NCBI GenBank assembly: GCA_035578155.1
Contig: JAPWDM010000006.1
Span: 12,168,305 to 12,232,304 of the forward strand
DNA: 64,000 nucleotides
Source: Brachynemurus nebulosus
Taxonomy: Eukaryota > Arthropoda > Insecta > Neuroptera > Myrmeleontidae
Direction of reading: 5' to 3'
The notes beneath the pieces were generated by a model, which had not been told where the DNA came from, searched no databases, and saw only the letters and a list, made by a program, of their open reading frames with translations. Positions 12,040 through 24,005 of the stretch are shown piece after piece (position 1 is the stretch's first letter; every line of letters starts with the position of its first letter). The position numbers and the translations under genes were made by a program.

Positions 12040-13640
12040 ACAAAAATTCACCAAGTGCGTGTTGAACGCGCATCAAGTTAGGGTTCCTCAGTGGTTAGAG
12101 TTCTTGGCTTTATTTACACACTATGTATTATTTGAGCGTTGATTATGTCAGTTGATTATTGATTATCTCAAACTTTTTAATCCGCACCACCCACTTTAAG
12201 AATCACTGGATTACGCGATAGTTTTGTTTCCGCCGAAATTTCTTCCGCAAACGAGTCTTAAGAATGTGGGTTAAGGAAACCTCAAATTCACTTTAAAAGA
12301 TCTTTCTAATAGCTTTCTGAATTATTTCTGGGGTTACCAATGAAAAACCAAAATTTTATTTGGATTTGAAACTTTCGGGAACGTTTTCTAATACTGAAAC
12401 ATGTCTCAATGCAAAATTTCATTTATTTGGTCCCATTTTTCCGGAAGTCGCCAAGGAAAAAAATTCGTTCAAACTATTCGCCAATTAAAAGTTCAGTAGT
12501 AAAGGAGCCATGATTTCATTTTATGGGCCGTTTCTAGCGTGAAAAAGTAATTTCCATCTCCACATTCCAACACGGAAAAGTACTTCCAGAAGTTCAGGAA
12601 AAATTGTTTTCCCTAGGTATATATTAATTGAAAATTATACCCTGCAGGTCTAGAGATATTATATAAGCAATTATGAGGGTATGACCGATCGGCAGACAGC
12701 TAGACGAAATTATAACGGTTCCGAGATTTTTCTTTGGAACCATAAAAACTATCACTACCCACTATACGCTGTATTTAATCGAAATAGTCGGTCAAAAGAA
12801 TAAATTTAATTCATATAATATAGAAATAGACTTGTTAATCTGGTACATAAGTCAACTAGCTACTAGTAAGTATTATATGTATTTATTGCATGGGGTCTGT
12901 GCAAATTTCGATTTAATTAAATGGCCTGTTTAACATCAATATTTGATATTTTATTATCAAAATACTAATCTTTGAATCGACCACGTGACCACCAATTGTT
13001 TGATCGGATTGATGGAGCATATACATAATAATATCAGTTTTTCAATGTTGACTTTTATTTTAAAGTTTTCGTTTGCGTATTGGACCCAATATTAAGTCAT
13101 AGGGTTCGTCAGTGGCTAAAAATTGGTGAAAGGAATTTCACGTTCATTTTGAAAGCCCTTTCTAGGGATATTCTGCACGACAGATAGGGTATGTGAAATT
13201 ATTTCTGGAGTAACTTACAAAAATCGAAAATTTTATCCATTTTTCAGCGTCTCCCTCGAAGGTTTGGACTTAAATTTTTGAGAAATGTTGTCTAGTGTCG
13301 AAGGCCTCGATGCAGAATTTTATTTTTGAATTTTTGCAAATTTGGTTTTCGCAAACTTGGCCGAAATAATTTAAATTGACTTTCCTTAGCATGTATTAGG
13401 AGGTAGTTGATATCTGTATTTTTTTCAAATTTTTACAATCCATAATTGAAATGTTACAAAGGGTGAGACAAGAAAACTAGGCAGAACGAAAATTTTCATT
13501 CCCACTTGTCAGTACGAGAATATACCTCAAGAGGAATTGCATGTCCACAAAGCGAAGGACATACGAATTATGGGAAGCAAGTAAAACAATAAGGATTCAG
13601 AGACTTGTTTCTTTGGAACCCTTGGACTTCTTTCGTAACT
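12040..13640. repeat. Diverged dispersed repeat copies (CACCAAGTG...GGGTTCCTCAGTG type)
   Basis: A block starting near 12046 (TCACCAAGTGCGTGTTGAAC, then TTAGGGTTCCTCAGTGGTTA) recurs inverted near 52850-52895 (CACTGAGGAACCCC, then CACTCACTTGGTGAA). A second related copy appears to start near 13097 (CATAGGGTTCGTCAGTGGCT), with shared internal blocks such as GAAATTATTTCTGG and a shared end TTCTTTGGAACC (12731 and 13608). The class is not identified. Confidence 0.5.
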
Positions 13641-15214
13641 TCACATGATATAAAAGTCTCGTAGCAGACTTTTGATTTATTAAATTTTGTTTATTAATGT
13701 TTAAAATGCATTATTTTTAGATGTCACAGCTCTATAAAATATGGTTAATAGCTATAAGTGCATATTGTAGTTAAAGAGAGACGACACGAAAAAGTAATTG
13801 TTTGGAGAAAGAGGCAAAAAAAAAAAAAACGTAGCGTTCTTTGCCGAGAAAATGGGAAAACAAGTTATAATGATATTGTTTTCGTGACTTACTTGAATGA
13901 GAGAGGAAAAAGTTGTTTTTTTTTTTTTTTATTTTTTAAAAGTGTAACATTTTGATTTTTGAAATTGTTGGGCGAGTACAATTTCTTTTTTGCTATAAAA
14001 AATATCTTGTTAGCTTCCCGGAATTAAAGGTGAATTTAGGATTTTTCGAAACCTATAATTCACTCTCAGTTTTATATTCCTATTATTCTCTTTTACGGTT
14101 GTTGAGGCACTGAAAAATTTTACTAAACCTATGACGTCATCAAATAAAAAAAAAAAAAAATTAAATCAAACTTTATAGGAGTGGTTTGAATTAGTGGTTA
14201 CTTGAATATGTACTTTTCGTCAAAATAAAGCAAAATTCTTTTTAAAAATACTTTTAGGCCCCAAAATTTATTGTCTCGAGTTGCATAGCCTACTGTATCA
14301 CCTTGCAAATAACGCCACTGGTTATACTTACGTAAAAATTGTGCTATTTATATTATCAGAAATTTCCGTTCTTACAAATTCCTACAATGATATAAGAAAG
14401 AACTGCCAAATAATAAATATATAAGTATTTTTCCAAAAAAAATTTTTTGTTAATAATGAATAATGACAGATTATTTATTTTTGCTTTCTTTCGTCTGAAA
14501 AAATGCTATGAAGAATGTTTTGAATTTTTGTCAACTTCATCAACATCTTTTGACGACAGAAATGACGACATAATGCAAAGTATATGTAAAAACAAAATTA
14601 CGGTGGGAGCAGGTGGGGGGGGGGTTCCGTAACTGACGAAGAAATGGTGAAAGTGAATTCGTACAATTTTTTTTTTTTTTTTACCTAAGAAAAATGAAAC
14701 ATTTAGATAATTTCGAACTAATACTAAAGCTTTTCAATATACAACGACGTGTATTTATAACAACTGCCGGTGATAGTCAAATTTGCCGTGTGTTGCGATA
14801 GTTGCCGATGATTGTCGAAAGAAAACTGGAGGCGGTGGTAACGATAATGATAAGAGGACGAGTCGCCATTTTGAAATTCCCGAGGGAGACTCCGTGTAGT
14901 GCAGTTTCGTGTCCGCATTACTCTTGATTTCCTCCTGCCAGTGACGGCTCTCATTCTACCCGGCTTGACTGTGTACGTACGAATAATAATGCTGTGTATG
15001 CCTCCGACTATCTGACTACTGTGTGTTGTATCTCTACAACTGTTATATATTACGAACCTTAGATATCTACCTAAAGGACACCGGAGTCCGAAACTGGCAA
15101 TACCAGAATTCTTCTTTTTCTTCTTCTAAGAAAAAATTGATTAGGAAGAAATTATTTTGGATTAAAATTGGGCGGTCAGTTGGGTCGAATAAAATAAAGT
15201 TTAATATGTTGTTG
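13641..15214. other. Intergenic DNA; fragment of a TGACGTCA-bearing repeat
   Basis: About 14030-14240 holds a fragment with GAGGCACTGAAAAATTTTAC and TATGACGTCATCA. It is shared in diverged form with 19080-19440, 28500-28960, 38210-38480 and 63340-63560. The remainder is AT-rich, apart from the island at 14745-14990. No gene was found. Confidence 0.45.
14745..14990. promoter_or_regulatory. GC-richer unique island, possible regulatory DNA
   Basis: A complex, non-repetitive stretch (CAACTGCCGGTGATAGTC; GGAGGCGGTGGTAACG; CCTCCTGCCAGTGACGGCTC) set in AT-rich repeats. A minus-strand frame of 76 codons covers it but shows no domain and could be chance. Possibly conserved noncoding DNA; inference only. 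Confidence 0.22.
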
Positions 15215-16030
15215 GAAATATTTGAAAGAGCTATCTCTCAGGAAATTACCGTTTCATTCCCCGTATCACCTAGGTTTCTGAAGCTAAAATTTCGGTTTTA
15301 ATAGGGTTAGTAGATATTGAATCATAGAATACCGGAAAACTACGGGTTTTCTCGACAGTGTAATAGTGGCTACTAGTGATGAGCAAATGCAAGACCAAGA
15401 TCAAGACTTGGTAGTCTTGGTCTTGGTCTTGTTCTTGCATTAAGAATCTTGGTCTTGGTCTTGCTAGAGCAGTTTGAGTCTTGGTCTTGGTCTTGGTCTT
15501 GCAAAATGCAGCCTTGGTCTTGGTCTTGGTCTTGGTATTGCTAAAAAATCTTGCACTTTCTTGCATTTTTTTATTAGCGAATTTTTTCCTTCTAAAATCA
15601 GAATTTTCTCTCTTTAGGGTATTAATTATACTTTTAAACTATTTAAATAATTTAGCAAGAGTCTTGCTTTTTTCTTGCTATTGTCTTGGTCTTGCTCACT
15701 TGAGTCTTGGTATTGGTCTTGCAGCCATACTTATAGTCTTGGTCTTGGTCTTGCTCTTGGTATACATAGTCTTGGTCTTGGTCTTGGTCTTGCAAAAATG
15801 CAAGACCAAGACAAGACTGCAAGACCAAGACTAATTTTGCTCATCACTAGTGCCTACAAAAAAAATTTTAAATAAAAAGGGCAAACATAGTAATAGACAA
15901 GTTACTAATGTTTCATAAATAAATTTGTGTTAAATTTACATAAACAAAACAGGTTAACTTGATCTATTGACTGCTTACTGTACAGAACCCTAATTCTGCG
16001 TGCCTGGTTTGCTCTTGGTTGATTTGTATT
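15215..16030. repeat. Dispersed repeat (GGAACCCTAATT...CTTGG end), split by a hAT insertion
   Basis: The flanks of the TCTTGG element form one older repeat. Its left part (TTCGGTTTTAATAGGGTTAG, TAGATATTGAATC, GGAAAACTACGGGTTTT) and right part (TGACTGCTTACTGTACAGAA, CCCTAATTCTGCG, CTTGGTTGATTT) match 60480-60695 in the same order. The class is uncertain; a non-LTR retroelement end is one possibility. Confidence 0.6.
15374..15849. mobile_element. hAT-type element made of TCTTGG hexamer arrays
   Basis: The ends are TAGTGATGAGCAAATGCAAG and TTTTGCTCATCACTA, of TAGNG hAT type. They are bordered by a near-perfect 8-bp duplication, GTGGCTAC at 15366-15373 and GTGCCTAC at 15850-15857. Nearly the whole 476-bp interior consists of TCTTGG/CCAAGA hexamers in several blocks (15391-15540, 15655-15840), broken by a short AT-rich core. 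The hexamer also forms part of the inverted ends (ATGCAAGACCAAGA), so the array looks like expanded terminal or subterminal repeats. Open frames on either strand (VLVLVL, TKTKTK) simply translate the hexamer. Confidence 0.93.
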
Positions 16031-18660
16031 AAAATGGAAAAACAGGAAACATGACTCAAGTGTATAGTACTTTGGTATTATCTATGAAACCTTGTTCCCG
16101 GCGCTTCCACCTTGCTTACAGTATGGATAATATTTACAATTATTGGATCTTTTAATAGTTTATATAAAATGCTAAATAATGAATTTCTTATTGAAAATAA
16201 TAAAGCAAGTCAGTCATACAATTAGATAAAGACAAACAATTGTATTTTCTAGCTTGTTTAATTTATTTAAAGTATATACTGAATGTTACTGTATACCGAC
16301 ACGGTCATTGATAACAATACAGACTTGATTGATAATGAAAATATTGATCGAAACATATCATAACAATAAAAGTAGTATTTTTCCAAAGTAAAATGTTTTA
16401 TTATTTATCAATAGCAAATATGATATTAAAAATTTTTGATACTTTTGTTTATCTGCCAAAATTTCGGACTGTGCTGTCCCCTGTGCGACTGCTATCGTAC
16501 CAGCAATGTTACCAACATGGTAGTGCACAAGTTATAGTAAACATTGCAACTGTTTTATTACTATAAAATACATATAGCACAGCTTATATCTATGTACCTA
16601 TATATACGATAGCAGTATGCTATGTAATTTCAAGTTTTCCATAGATAATATATCCATAGATATACAAAACATTCTCATTCTATGTTGAAGCTTTTATTTA
16701 TATCTGATAGAGCTTTCCACTGTTTTACCATCTATATTTGAAAGTCGTTTTAAAATTATTATTATACGTTCAAATATTCTTCTTACTCGTTTCAAATTCA
16801 GGTTGGGTTCAACAGGAATTAATAAACGCATTTCTAGGAATTGAAAAGAGAAATTATTCATCAAAGAAGAAGCTAAATCTGGCGAGGAATTTCCATAAAA
16901 ACCAGTGCCAGTAAATATTTCGAGTTTGTCGAATTACAAGAACATTTAGATTAGATCTTAAGATAGAATTAAGGCGACATTCCTTTTGGGTAACTGGTAT
17001 TTTCATTTTAATTAAAAAAGTTTATTACTACTTCTTATTTTCTTACTTTTTAAAGAAAAAATAAATCCAATGGACACAAAGCTGAAATAAAGAATTATTT
17101 ATTTGTATATTCTAGCACTTCTTACACTTTTTTCATTCATGAATCCATTTTTCATCAACAAATGTTTGCGCGACCCCTGGTTTTATGATGGCGATTCAAA
17201 ACATATACAAAAATAAATACATAATTTTTTTTGTTTTTTTGTTTATTAATATGTTTGTATTTTCGAGACCCACAGTTTAAGAAGCGCTGGTCTAGACCTA
17301 CGTGCTTTTACTATACGTTTGAAATTAAATTCAAACAGACACCAACTGTTTTCTGGATCGAGACTTTCTCGGTTGCAACACTAAGAATCTAAAGAAATCT
17401 TTTCTAAAAACAGTTTTAACACAGTAAAATCCCATTACAATTCCGAAGATTAGGTCTCTAAAACTTTTGGTTTTACCCCCGGTATGCTTCTAACTACATA
17501 ATCATGTACAGGTATTCCCCGTACTTACGGCATCACAAATCATGCGTCGTATGTAGAAAAAATTCTACAAGAGCTCTTAATTAATATTTTTGTTGACTTG
17601 TTTGATACATTCTAATTCGAAACACTGGAATTCGAGAGCTTCCTGTACTCCAGACGGATATCTAATTTGATTGGACATATCCTACCAGGTAAACACAATC
17701 ACTGCACAAGCTATTTTTGAACATTGTATACCTGTAGAAAATGATAACAACTCCAGACAGTTTATATCATATACAATGCAATATGTACAACAGAATACAA
17801 GCTCTGTATTACAACGATTTCGCATATATAGAAATATGTACCTATGAATATACCAGTCTATGCAATATGGCATATGCTTTTCCCAATTTACAAGGTGTTA
17901 ATGTTATATAGATTTTTCCCAAATTGTTTTCAATAGTTTCTAGAAAGATTATAGTGACGGTGGAAGCCCACAAACACCTTTAAATTAAACTAATTCAGGG
18001 AGTATTCTAGTGTAGAGGATCGATTTTGAGGTGATTTTACGGGCATAATAAAAAAAAGTAAACATTTTTAGTATCCATTTTTTCAAAAATTCAAAATAGA
18101 AATCAGTACAGGCCGGCAAAGTGAGGACTCAAAGGAAAGGGTGTTTCCTGCTTGACGTGATTCCAACCCTCCTGGTGATCTGAAACATAAAATTTTAGTT
18201 AATTCTTAATAAGCAAGGACGTATAATTAATTGGACGTAGCCGATTTAAAAAAATAAATTTTTTCACAAAATGGCGTCCATTTAAAAAAAAAATCATTTT
18301 TTCGCCAGCCTTTCTCAACTTTGAAAATTTTTTAAAAATAGTAAAAAAAAAATTCAAAAGTCCCTACGTCGGACCAATTTTGATATTATTAAGAAGGTCT
18401 GTATCAAATTTCAAGCAAATCGGTGCATTAGAACTTGAGATATCATGTCAACCGTATCGAAAAAAGTAGTTTCGAGTAATTTATATTAAAAATTTGAATT
18501 TAAATACTGAAAAGATACACAGTATACAGGGAAAAAATCACCATAACTCCGAAAATAATTCGAATTTCCGTAAATCCTTTTAGAGACTTATTCTTAAAGG
18601 TCTGAACTTTGAAAATATGAAACGAAAAATCAATTTTTTCAAATTCCTACACTAAAATAC
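16031..18660. other. AT-rich intergenic DNA, nothing delimited
   Basis: No exon or bounded mobile element. About 18350-18660 has the style of old dispersed repeats seen in insects (CAAATTTCAAGCAAATCGGT), but no second copy was located in this window. Confidence 0.4.
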
Positions 18661-19079
18661 CCCCTTAAACAAAATTGATATTATTCATTTTGTTGCAAAC
18701 TATTTCTTACACCTTATCAGTATTTTTCGTTGATGGATAGTTTCGTGTCACCCTGTAACTGTACGTATTTGTACAAATATCATAGATGGTGGTAAATTGT
18801 GAATACATGTATTCCATTTTTAGTTTTAAAAGTTGATCGATGTTTATTTGAGAGACTCAAGTAAAGAATTGTTTTGGATTAATTATTCATGTGTATATGT
18901 ACAGGTTATGTGTTGGGTATTATGTTTCTTTGTTTATCAGCAGTTGAGCAGTAGCAGCTCAAACTCAAACGTGTACTCAAAACGTATGAAAAGTTTCAAA
19001 TAACTGATTGTATAAGTGTGATATAAGTGATGTAAGTGTATAAGTGACAAAAGTTAGTTTTATTTCCTCGAATGTTTAA

Positions 19080-19440
19080 ACTAGTTTTTCACTTGATAAA
19101 ATACTCATGTGTGTGACGTCATCGAAATTATTCAGTCCTTTTTGAATAGCAAAATTTATAACTGAGCCACTAAGAAAATGATTTCTGTTAAAGCAGTCAT
19201 GTTTCTAACCGGAATTGCACTATTTTGACAGCAAAAATGAAATGTCCACACCCAAATTATTCTAATTCGATTAATTGTCTCAACTCAAATCAATTCCATA
19301 AAAATTAATTTGAGAAAAAACAATTTTTTGCGGTTGATGACGTCATCAAGTTCATTAAAATTTTTCAGTACCCGAAAAGCCGTAAATTAAATGATAGAAT
19401 GATGAAATTGGTAGCGAATTATAGGTTTTCGAATCCGTTG
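19080..19440. repeat. Copy of the TGACGTCA-bearing dispersed repeat
   Basis: The block contains GTGTGACGTCATCGAAATTA and, reversed, GATGACGTCATCAAG followed by AAAATTTTTCAGTACCCG, so two inverted parts face each other. Related sequence is at 14030-14240, 28500-28960, 38210-38480 and 63340-63560. Confidence 0.45.
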
Positions 19441-19469
19441 ATTTCATTTTTACCAAAATTTTTCAAGTA

Positions 19470-19736
19470 CAAGGCCGTAAGTAGGTATTCAGGGGCCCCG
19501 GAGCAAAAGTACATTCGAGGCCCCTACACCTGCCCCGGTCAAAAACAAAAAATTCGGCCTTCAGCAAAAAAAACGGTGAAGAAATACTTTTTTTTTGCTT
19601 GTCAGTCGTCTAATTTTACAAAAATACCGCCCTTAAAATTTGCCAAGAAATAATTATTGTATTCTCTTGGGGGGGGGGGCTTTGGCTGGGGCAGCCGGAG
19701 CAATGTCCCGGCTGCGCCAGCCTAGTTACTGCCCTG
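19470..19736. mobile_element. Short hAT-type element, relative of 3754-4619
   Basis: The ends CAAGGCCGTAAGTAG and CTAGTTACTGCCCTG match those of the 866-bp element at 3754. The flanks TTCAAGTA (19462-19469) and TTAAAGTA (19737-19744) agree at 7 of 8 positions. Internal sequence such as GCTTGTCAGTCGTC, TTTGCCAAGAAAT and TATTGTATTCTCTTGG is shared with 4445-4555. It is therefore an internally deleted, more diverged copy of the same family. Confidence 0.88.
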
Positions 19737-21037
19737 TTAAAGTAGGATTAGTAGAAAACAACAAAAGTGAAAAGATTCGAAAAAAAAATGTATTTACAAA
19801 CGTTTGCAAACATTTGCAGACGTTTTACAACTTTTTGTTTGTCCTACAACAGGCGATAAAACACTAAATCCGCCTCTGGAATTGATAGAACACGCTCAAA
19901 TAAATATCAAATTTATTTTCAATATATGAAAAAAATCAATTTCCAATAACAAATTGAAAAAGTTTCAAACTGCCGTGACCCATGAATGATGAAATGTTGA
20001 AATAATTTAAGAGAATCATTCATGGTCCGTGGCGACTAGCAGTTCCACCATCATACCATAAATATAGAGTTTGACAACAAGGCTCTATGTAGATGGATAC
20101 TTGATGTCGTTCAGAATGGTTTATATTAAATTTTTTGTGATGTTTTGTTTTTTAAAATATTTTTAATTTAATTTTTATTAAATGTATCTAGTTTTTTTTT
20201 CCCCGTTCGTTATTAAATAAGGTACCCATCTATGTTCATTTATCCGTTACTCACTTGGATACTTATCACGTGAACGAGACTAGAACGCTACACCAGGTAA
20301 AAGAATTTTTAATAAAAAAATTCAAATGTATTTATTAAAGTGAGCCATCACTACAGTTTTTCGCCGTAATTGAAATTTATTGTAACAAAATTACAAATAC
20401 CTTTGTTCAAGTAGTAGGTACTAGGTAACTATGTATAGTGAGTGCCGGCTATACCGAATGCCAACTAACGTTATATGTATATGTTGCGTTTGTTACAGAC
20501 CTAGCTATATGAAATAGGTAGCGAATTGAGTGATGTTGAACTGATTCTACAGTTACGGGAGAAATAATCGAAACATATTTTTGGAACAAAAAATTATGTC
20601 ACGTATTATATTTCGAGAGTTGCCATTTTTATTACAGCCAAACCGTTGATTTAATCGAAAAATTGTTCAAGTAAGAGTTGTAGATATCGACGGGGGTAAC
20701 CGATTGCTATAGTCGGGAGTTTTATAGCCCTTATGGTTTTCAAGCTATGATACAAACTTATAGATTTTTTAATGAGACTATTTATATTAATTTTTCGATA
20801 AAACTGATCTAATGCATTAATTAACAACATAAATGAGCAAAAAAAATTTTTTACTCAAGTTTAATTTTTTAATTTTTCTTTAATTTATCAGTTAGGTGGT
20901 AAAAATATGCATATGTACTTGAGGCTACTTCAACCGATAGTGTTTTTCTTAGTTAAATTTCCAATACATCCAAGAAAAGAACCTTTTCCAGTATCATTTC
21001 TATCATATAAAAATTTGGTTGTAATAGAAATGGCAAC

Positions 21038-22520
21038 CAGGGCCGCGCCAAGCGGGGGTGTTAGGGGTGCCTAGTACCCCGGCGGCAGGCTTTGGGGGCG
21101 GCAAATAAAATATAAAATTATTACTATTTTTATGTGGTAATTTTGATGACACTAAATGTTACCCGCATTTTGCTTAAATACTTGTCTATTATGATTGTTG
21201 TGACCCGTCGGTAATCCGATTATTCCGATTGTCGACCAGCGACAACAATCGTTTGCGCGGTAATCGGCGAGATCAAACGGGATCGGGATCGAACATGTTC
21301 TTGCACGCTTTAATTTTATAATAATCGTCGTTGAATTCTACACATAAAACATTTATCAATCTTTAAAATCGTTTAGTTTTCGTTGCGTTACGTTGTATAT
21401 AGTACGTGACGATTAGTAAACAAAACAAACTAAAAATTGATGACTGAGGATCTCTTAGTAAAATATTATTCTTTTAAATAAGACTTAATAAACACTGTAT
21501 TGAACAGTCTAAATATAATAAAAGAGTTTAAGATTTCAATTATTTGGTTTTAAAACCAACATTTTTATTTTATCTTCTTTTTCCTATTTGGTTGATATCT
21601 TAAACCTAATTTATTATTTCTGTTTTTTGTTATTATAAATTTTGTTTTCAATATTTGCTTATCCACATCTGCAAGCAATTTAGTTTAAAATATACATGTT
21701 CTTTCGATATTGCTTATTCCACTTAGGATAAGATTTATGGATGTTCTTTAAATTGCAGCACTCCATACTCTTTTCTTGGAAAAGTTACATTATTTCGTTT
21801 CTCAGAAATTTAAGTAAAAAACATCCCCTTTTGGGCTCTGCGGAACGAATCTGATATAAATGCGTTAGATCTATGTGATGAAATAGAAACTCTTTTAACA
21901 TATATTAATCCCGACATGAATGCATTAACAGTTTTAGATTATATATTTTCTAATGATCTTACTACAATGTTTCCGAATATGACAATTTTTGACAATACCT
22001 GTGACAGTGGCATCTGGTGAGAGAAGTTTTTCGAAACTTAAGTTAATAAAAAATTATTTAAGACCTAGTACCTATATCACAGGAAAGAATATCGTATTTA
22101 AGTTTAATTAGCATAGAAAACAAAATTGCTGCAGATATGGACATGTCAGATTTAATAAATGAATTTTTAATAAAAAAGGCAAGGAAAGTGAATTTTATAT
22201 AAAATTTTAAAATTGTTACTATTCGTTTTTGTTTTGTGTAAAATTATTTATTTTTATTTACTTGTTCTTGAAATTTATGCAAATTAAATTGTTAAAAAAA
22301 GTTTAAAGTGTTTTATTCCATTTATAATCCTAAATATTTTATAATATTTTATGCATTTCATTAAAGTAAGTATATATAGTAAGTAAACTGTATGACAAAC
22401 AAGTTTGGCGTTTTTACTTACTGTATAGTAAGTAAAAATGTATTACAAATAAGTTTGGCGTTTTAGGGGCGGCAATTTTTTTCTTGCACCCCAGCGCAAA
22501 TGTCCCTTGGCGCGGCCCTG
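21038..22520. mobile_element. hAT element with remnant transposase (1483 bp)
   Basis: The 15-bp inverted ends CAGGGCCGCGCCAAG / CTTGGCGCGGCCCTG are perfect. The 8-bp duplication ATGGCAAC (21030-21037 and 22521-22528) is also perfect. The element sits in the right terminal inverted repeat of the MITE at 20600-22547, whose own sequence supplied the target. Near its right side it keeps the 3' end of a transposase gene. A GC-rich block at 21185-21310 (ATCGGCGAGATCAAACGGGA) is of unknown origin. Confidence 0.95.
21842..22202 (+). pseudogene. hAT transposase pseudogene, C-terminal fragment
   Basis: Three consecutive frames encode the C-terminal dimerisation region of a hAT transposase. The first frame reads through ALDLCDEIETLLTYINPDMN and ends near MTIF (about 21989). 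The second has TIPVTVASGERSFSKLKLIK, with the hAT core S-G-E-R-S-F-S-K, up to about 22068. The third starts with ISQERISYLSLISIENKIAA and ends at a TAA at 22200-22202. At least two frameshifts separate these parts, and the N-terminal zinc finger and catalytic region are missing. The residues resemble the ZMYM1-like hAT group found in many insects. It cannot make active transposase; the element would need enzyme from elsewhere. Confidence 0.88.
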
Positions 22521-22635
22521 ATGGCAACTCTCAGAAAACTCACATGGTATATCTTATTGGCTGCAGATTAAAACAGGGTAATATCTGGTAAACAATATCT
22601 TAATAATCTGACCAGTCTCTCTGTCAGGGGGAGAC

Positions 22636-22928
22636 CAGAACCGGATTTGTATAAGGGCACTTGCAGCCCCCACGCAATTGGGGCCTCCACAAAATCAAAT
22701 AGAATCTTAAAATTAAAGAAGAGAATAGAAAGAATAAGTGCTTTTTCGTTTTTTTTTTTTTTTTACTCGTTATCCCTATATATTTTTCGGGAAATTTTGA
22801 AAAACTTTAGGAATTCTTCAAGTTGAGCGTTTCCACAAAAGTACTCAGGGACCTCCATATGTTAAGTATTCAGAGGCTACCACATTAAAACTGCCTCGGG
22901 GGCCTCTACAGAAGTAAATCCGTCCCTG
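22636..22928. mobile_element. Degenerate hAT-type element (293 bp)
   Basis: The end CAGAACCGGATTTG pairs imperfectly with TAAATCCGTCCCTG, and the flanking octamers GGGGAGAC and GAGGAGGC agree at 6 of 8 positions. The ends are enriched in GGGGCCTC-like motifs. This looks like an old nonautonomous insertion. Confidence 0.55.
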
Positions 22929-23621
22929 GAGGAGGCAGCCAGATTTATAGCCGGTTTGTATTTGTAAAATATACCAAGATTTGGCCATTATTGGTAAAAC
23001 TACGGTAAAACTTCGTCATCTACACTCTTGTTGTTTTTTTAATAGACATTTGACGAAGGGCTCGGGGTAGTTTATACCTGGGACTCTTGATTACTCTTCA
23101 CGGCGCTGCATCCAGCAAGTAAAACTAGGTGGAGTGGCTATGGAATCCATTCAACTTTTGCGAAAGAATTAAGATCCCCATACAGTTATAGCCAAGAGTC
23201 CTCAAAAGTAGAGTTTCTTAACAAGTTCCTCTGTACTTATTCAGAAATATTCATTTGGGCTTAAAACCCCCTGTATTTCAATAATCTTTAAGGAAATTGT
23301 AATTCTTTTGGTTTAGATCATCGTGATACTGGTACTGCGGTACAACAAAAGGTACATAATTCTGATACAAAAAAGAAATCTAAGTCTCAATTCGGTCGAA
23401 AACTACATTTTTTCAGAAAATTTTGCAAAAACAGTACCCAATTTGTCTGAGCCAAAAATACCTTTCTATACCCACCACTGTCCATATTTTACCTTAAACG
23501 TACACGTAATAATCAGTTAGTACCAACAATTTCCTTACCTTGTATAAATTTATATTATTTTCTTTCTGATCTAGTAATCTAGGTAGGTATGAATGTAATT
23601 TTTTCGATTTTCTATATAACA

Positions 23622-23664
23622 CAATGAATTCATGAATTCATTGCGCACACGTGTCATACACGTG
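23622..23664. repeat. 22-bp perfect palindrome followed by two CACGTG boxes
   Basis: Positions 23622-23643 form a perfect palindrome centred on TTCATGAA. CACGTG follows at 23648-23653 and 23659-23664, each inside ACACGTGTCA, 11 bp apart. CACGTG is the E-box core bound by bHLH proteins; function here is not shown. Confidence 0.7.
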
Positions 23665-24005
23665 TCAATAATCACCTAAAAACAAATATTACAAATATAA
23701 AATGACATACGCGTGCAGTTAAACATATTACAACATATTACAAATTTTATTTTTCCCCCCCGAATAATACGTAGAATTATATTTTATTAAATTTCAGTTG
23801 TTGACAGATATTAACTCTATTAGAAAAATTTGTAGACATGTTTAACTGTTACAGTTCGATTGTATAAACAGTTTGCGTTTGTTTTCGAATGAATTTTTAT
23901 TTAATATATTTCGGGGTTCACACAATTATTTATGTGAGGTAGAATGAATTTGGTTTACTAATTATTAGAAAGGTTTAAAAAAAAGAAAATGAATTTTGTT
24001 TGAAG

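Larger units (their letters stand above)
20600..22547. mobile_element. TA-flanked MITE, copy 1, interrupted by a hAT element
   Basis: The left part (TTCGAGAGTTGCCATTTTTA, GCCAAACCGTTGATTTAAT, AAGAGTTGTAGATATCGA) and the right end (GGCAACTCTCAGAAAACTCA, then CATGG|TA at 22548) match the intact copy at 34116-34564. Removing the hAT insertion and one target repeat leaves about 457 bp, close to the 449 bp of that copy. The left terminus is eroded. Confidence 0.85.

Noticed and set aside
15270..15875. Long open frames of Leu/Val or Thr/Lys repeats on both strands
   Set aside because: They are translations of the TCTTGG hexamer inside a hAT-type element and not protein genes.
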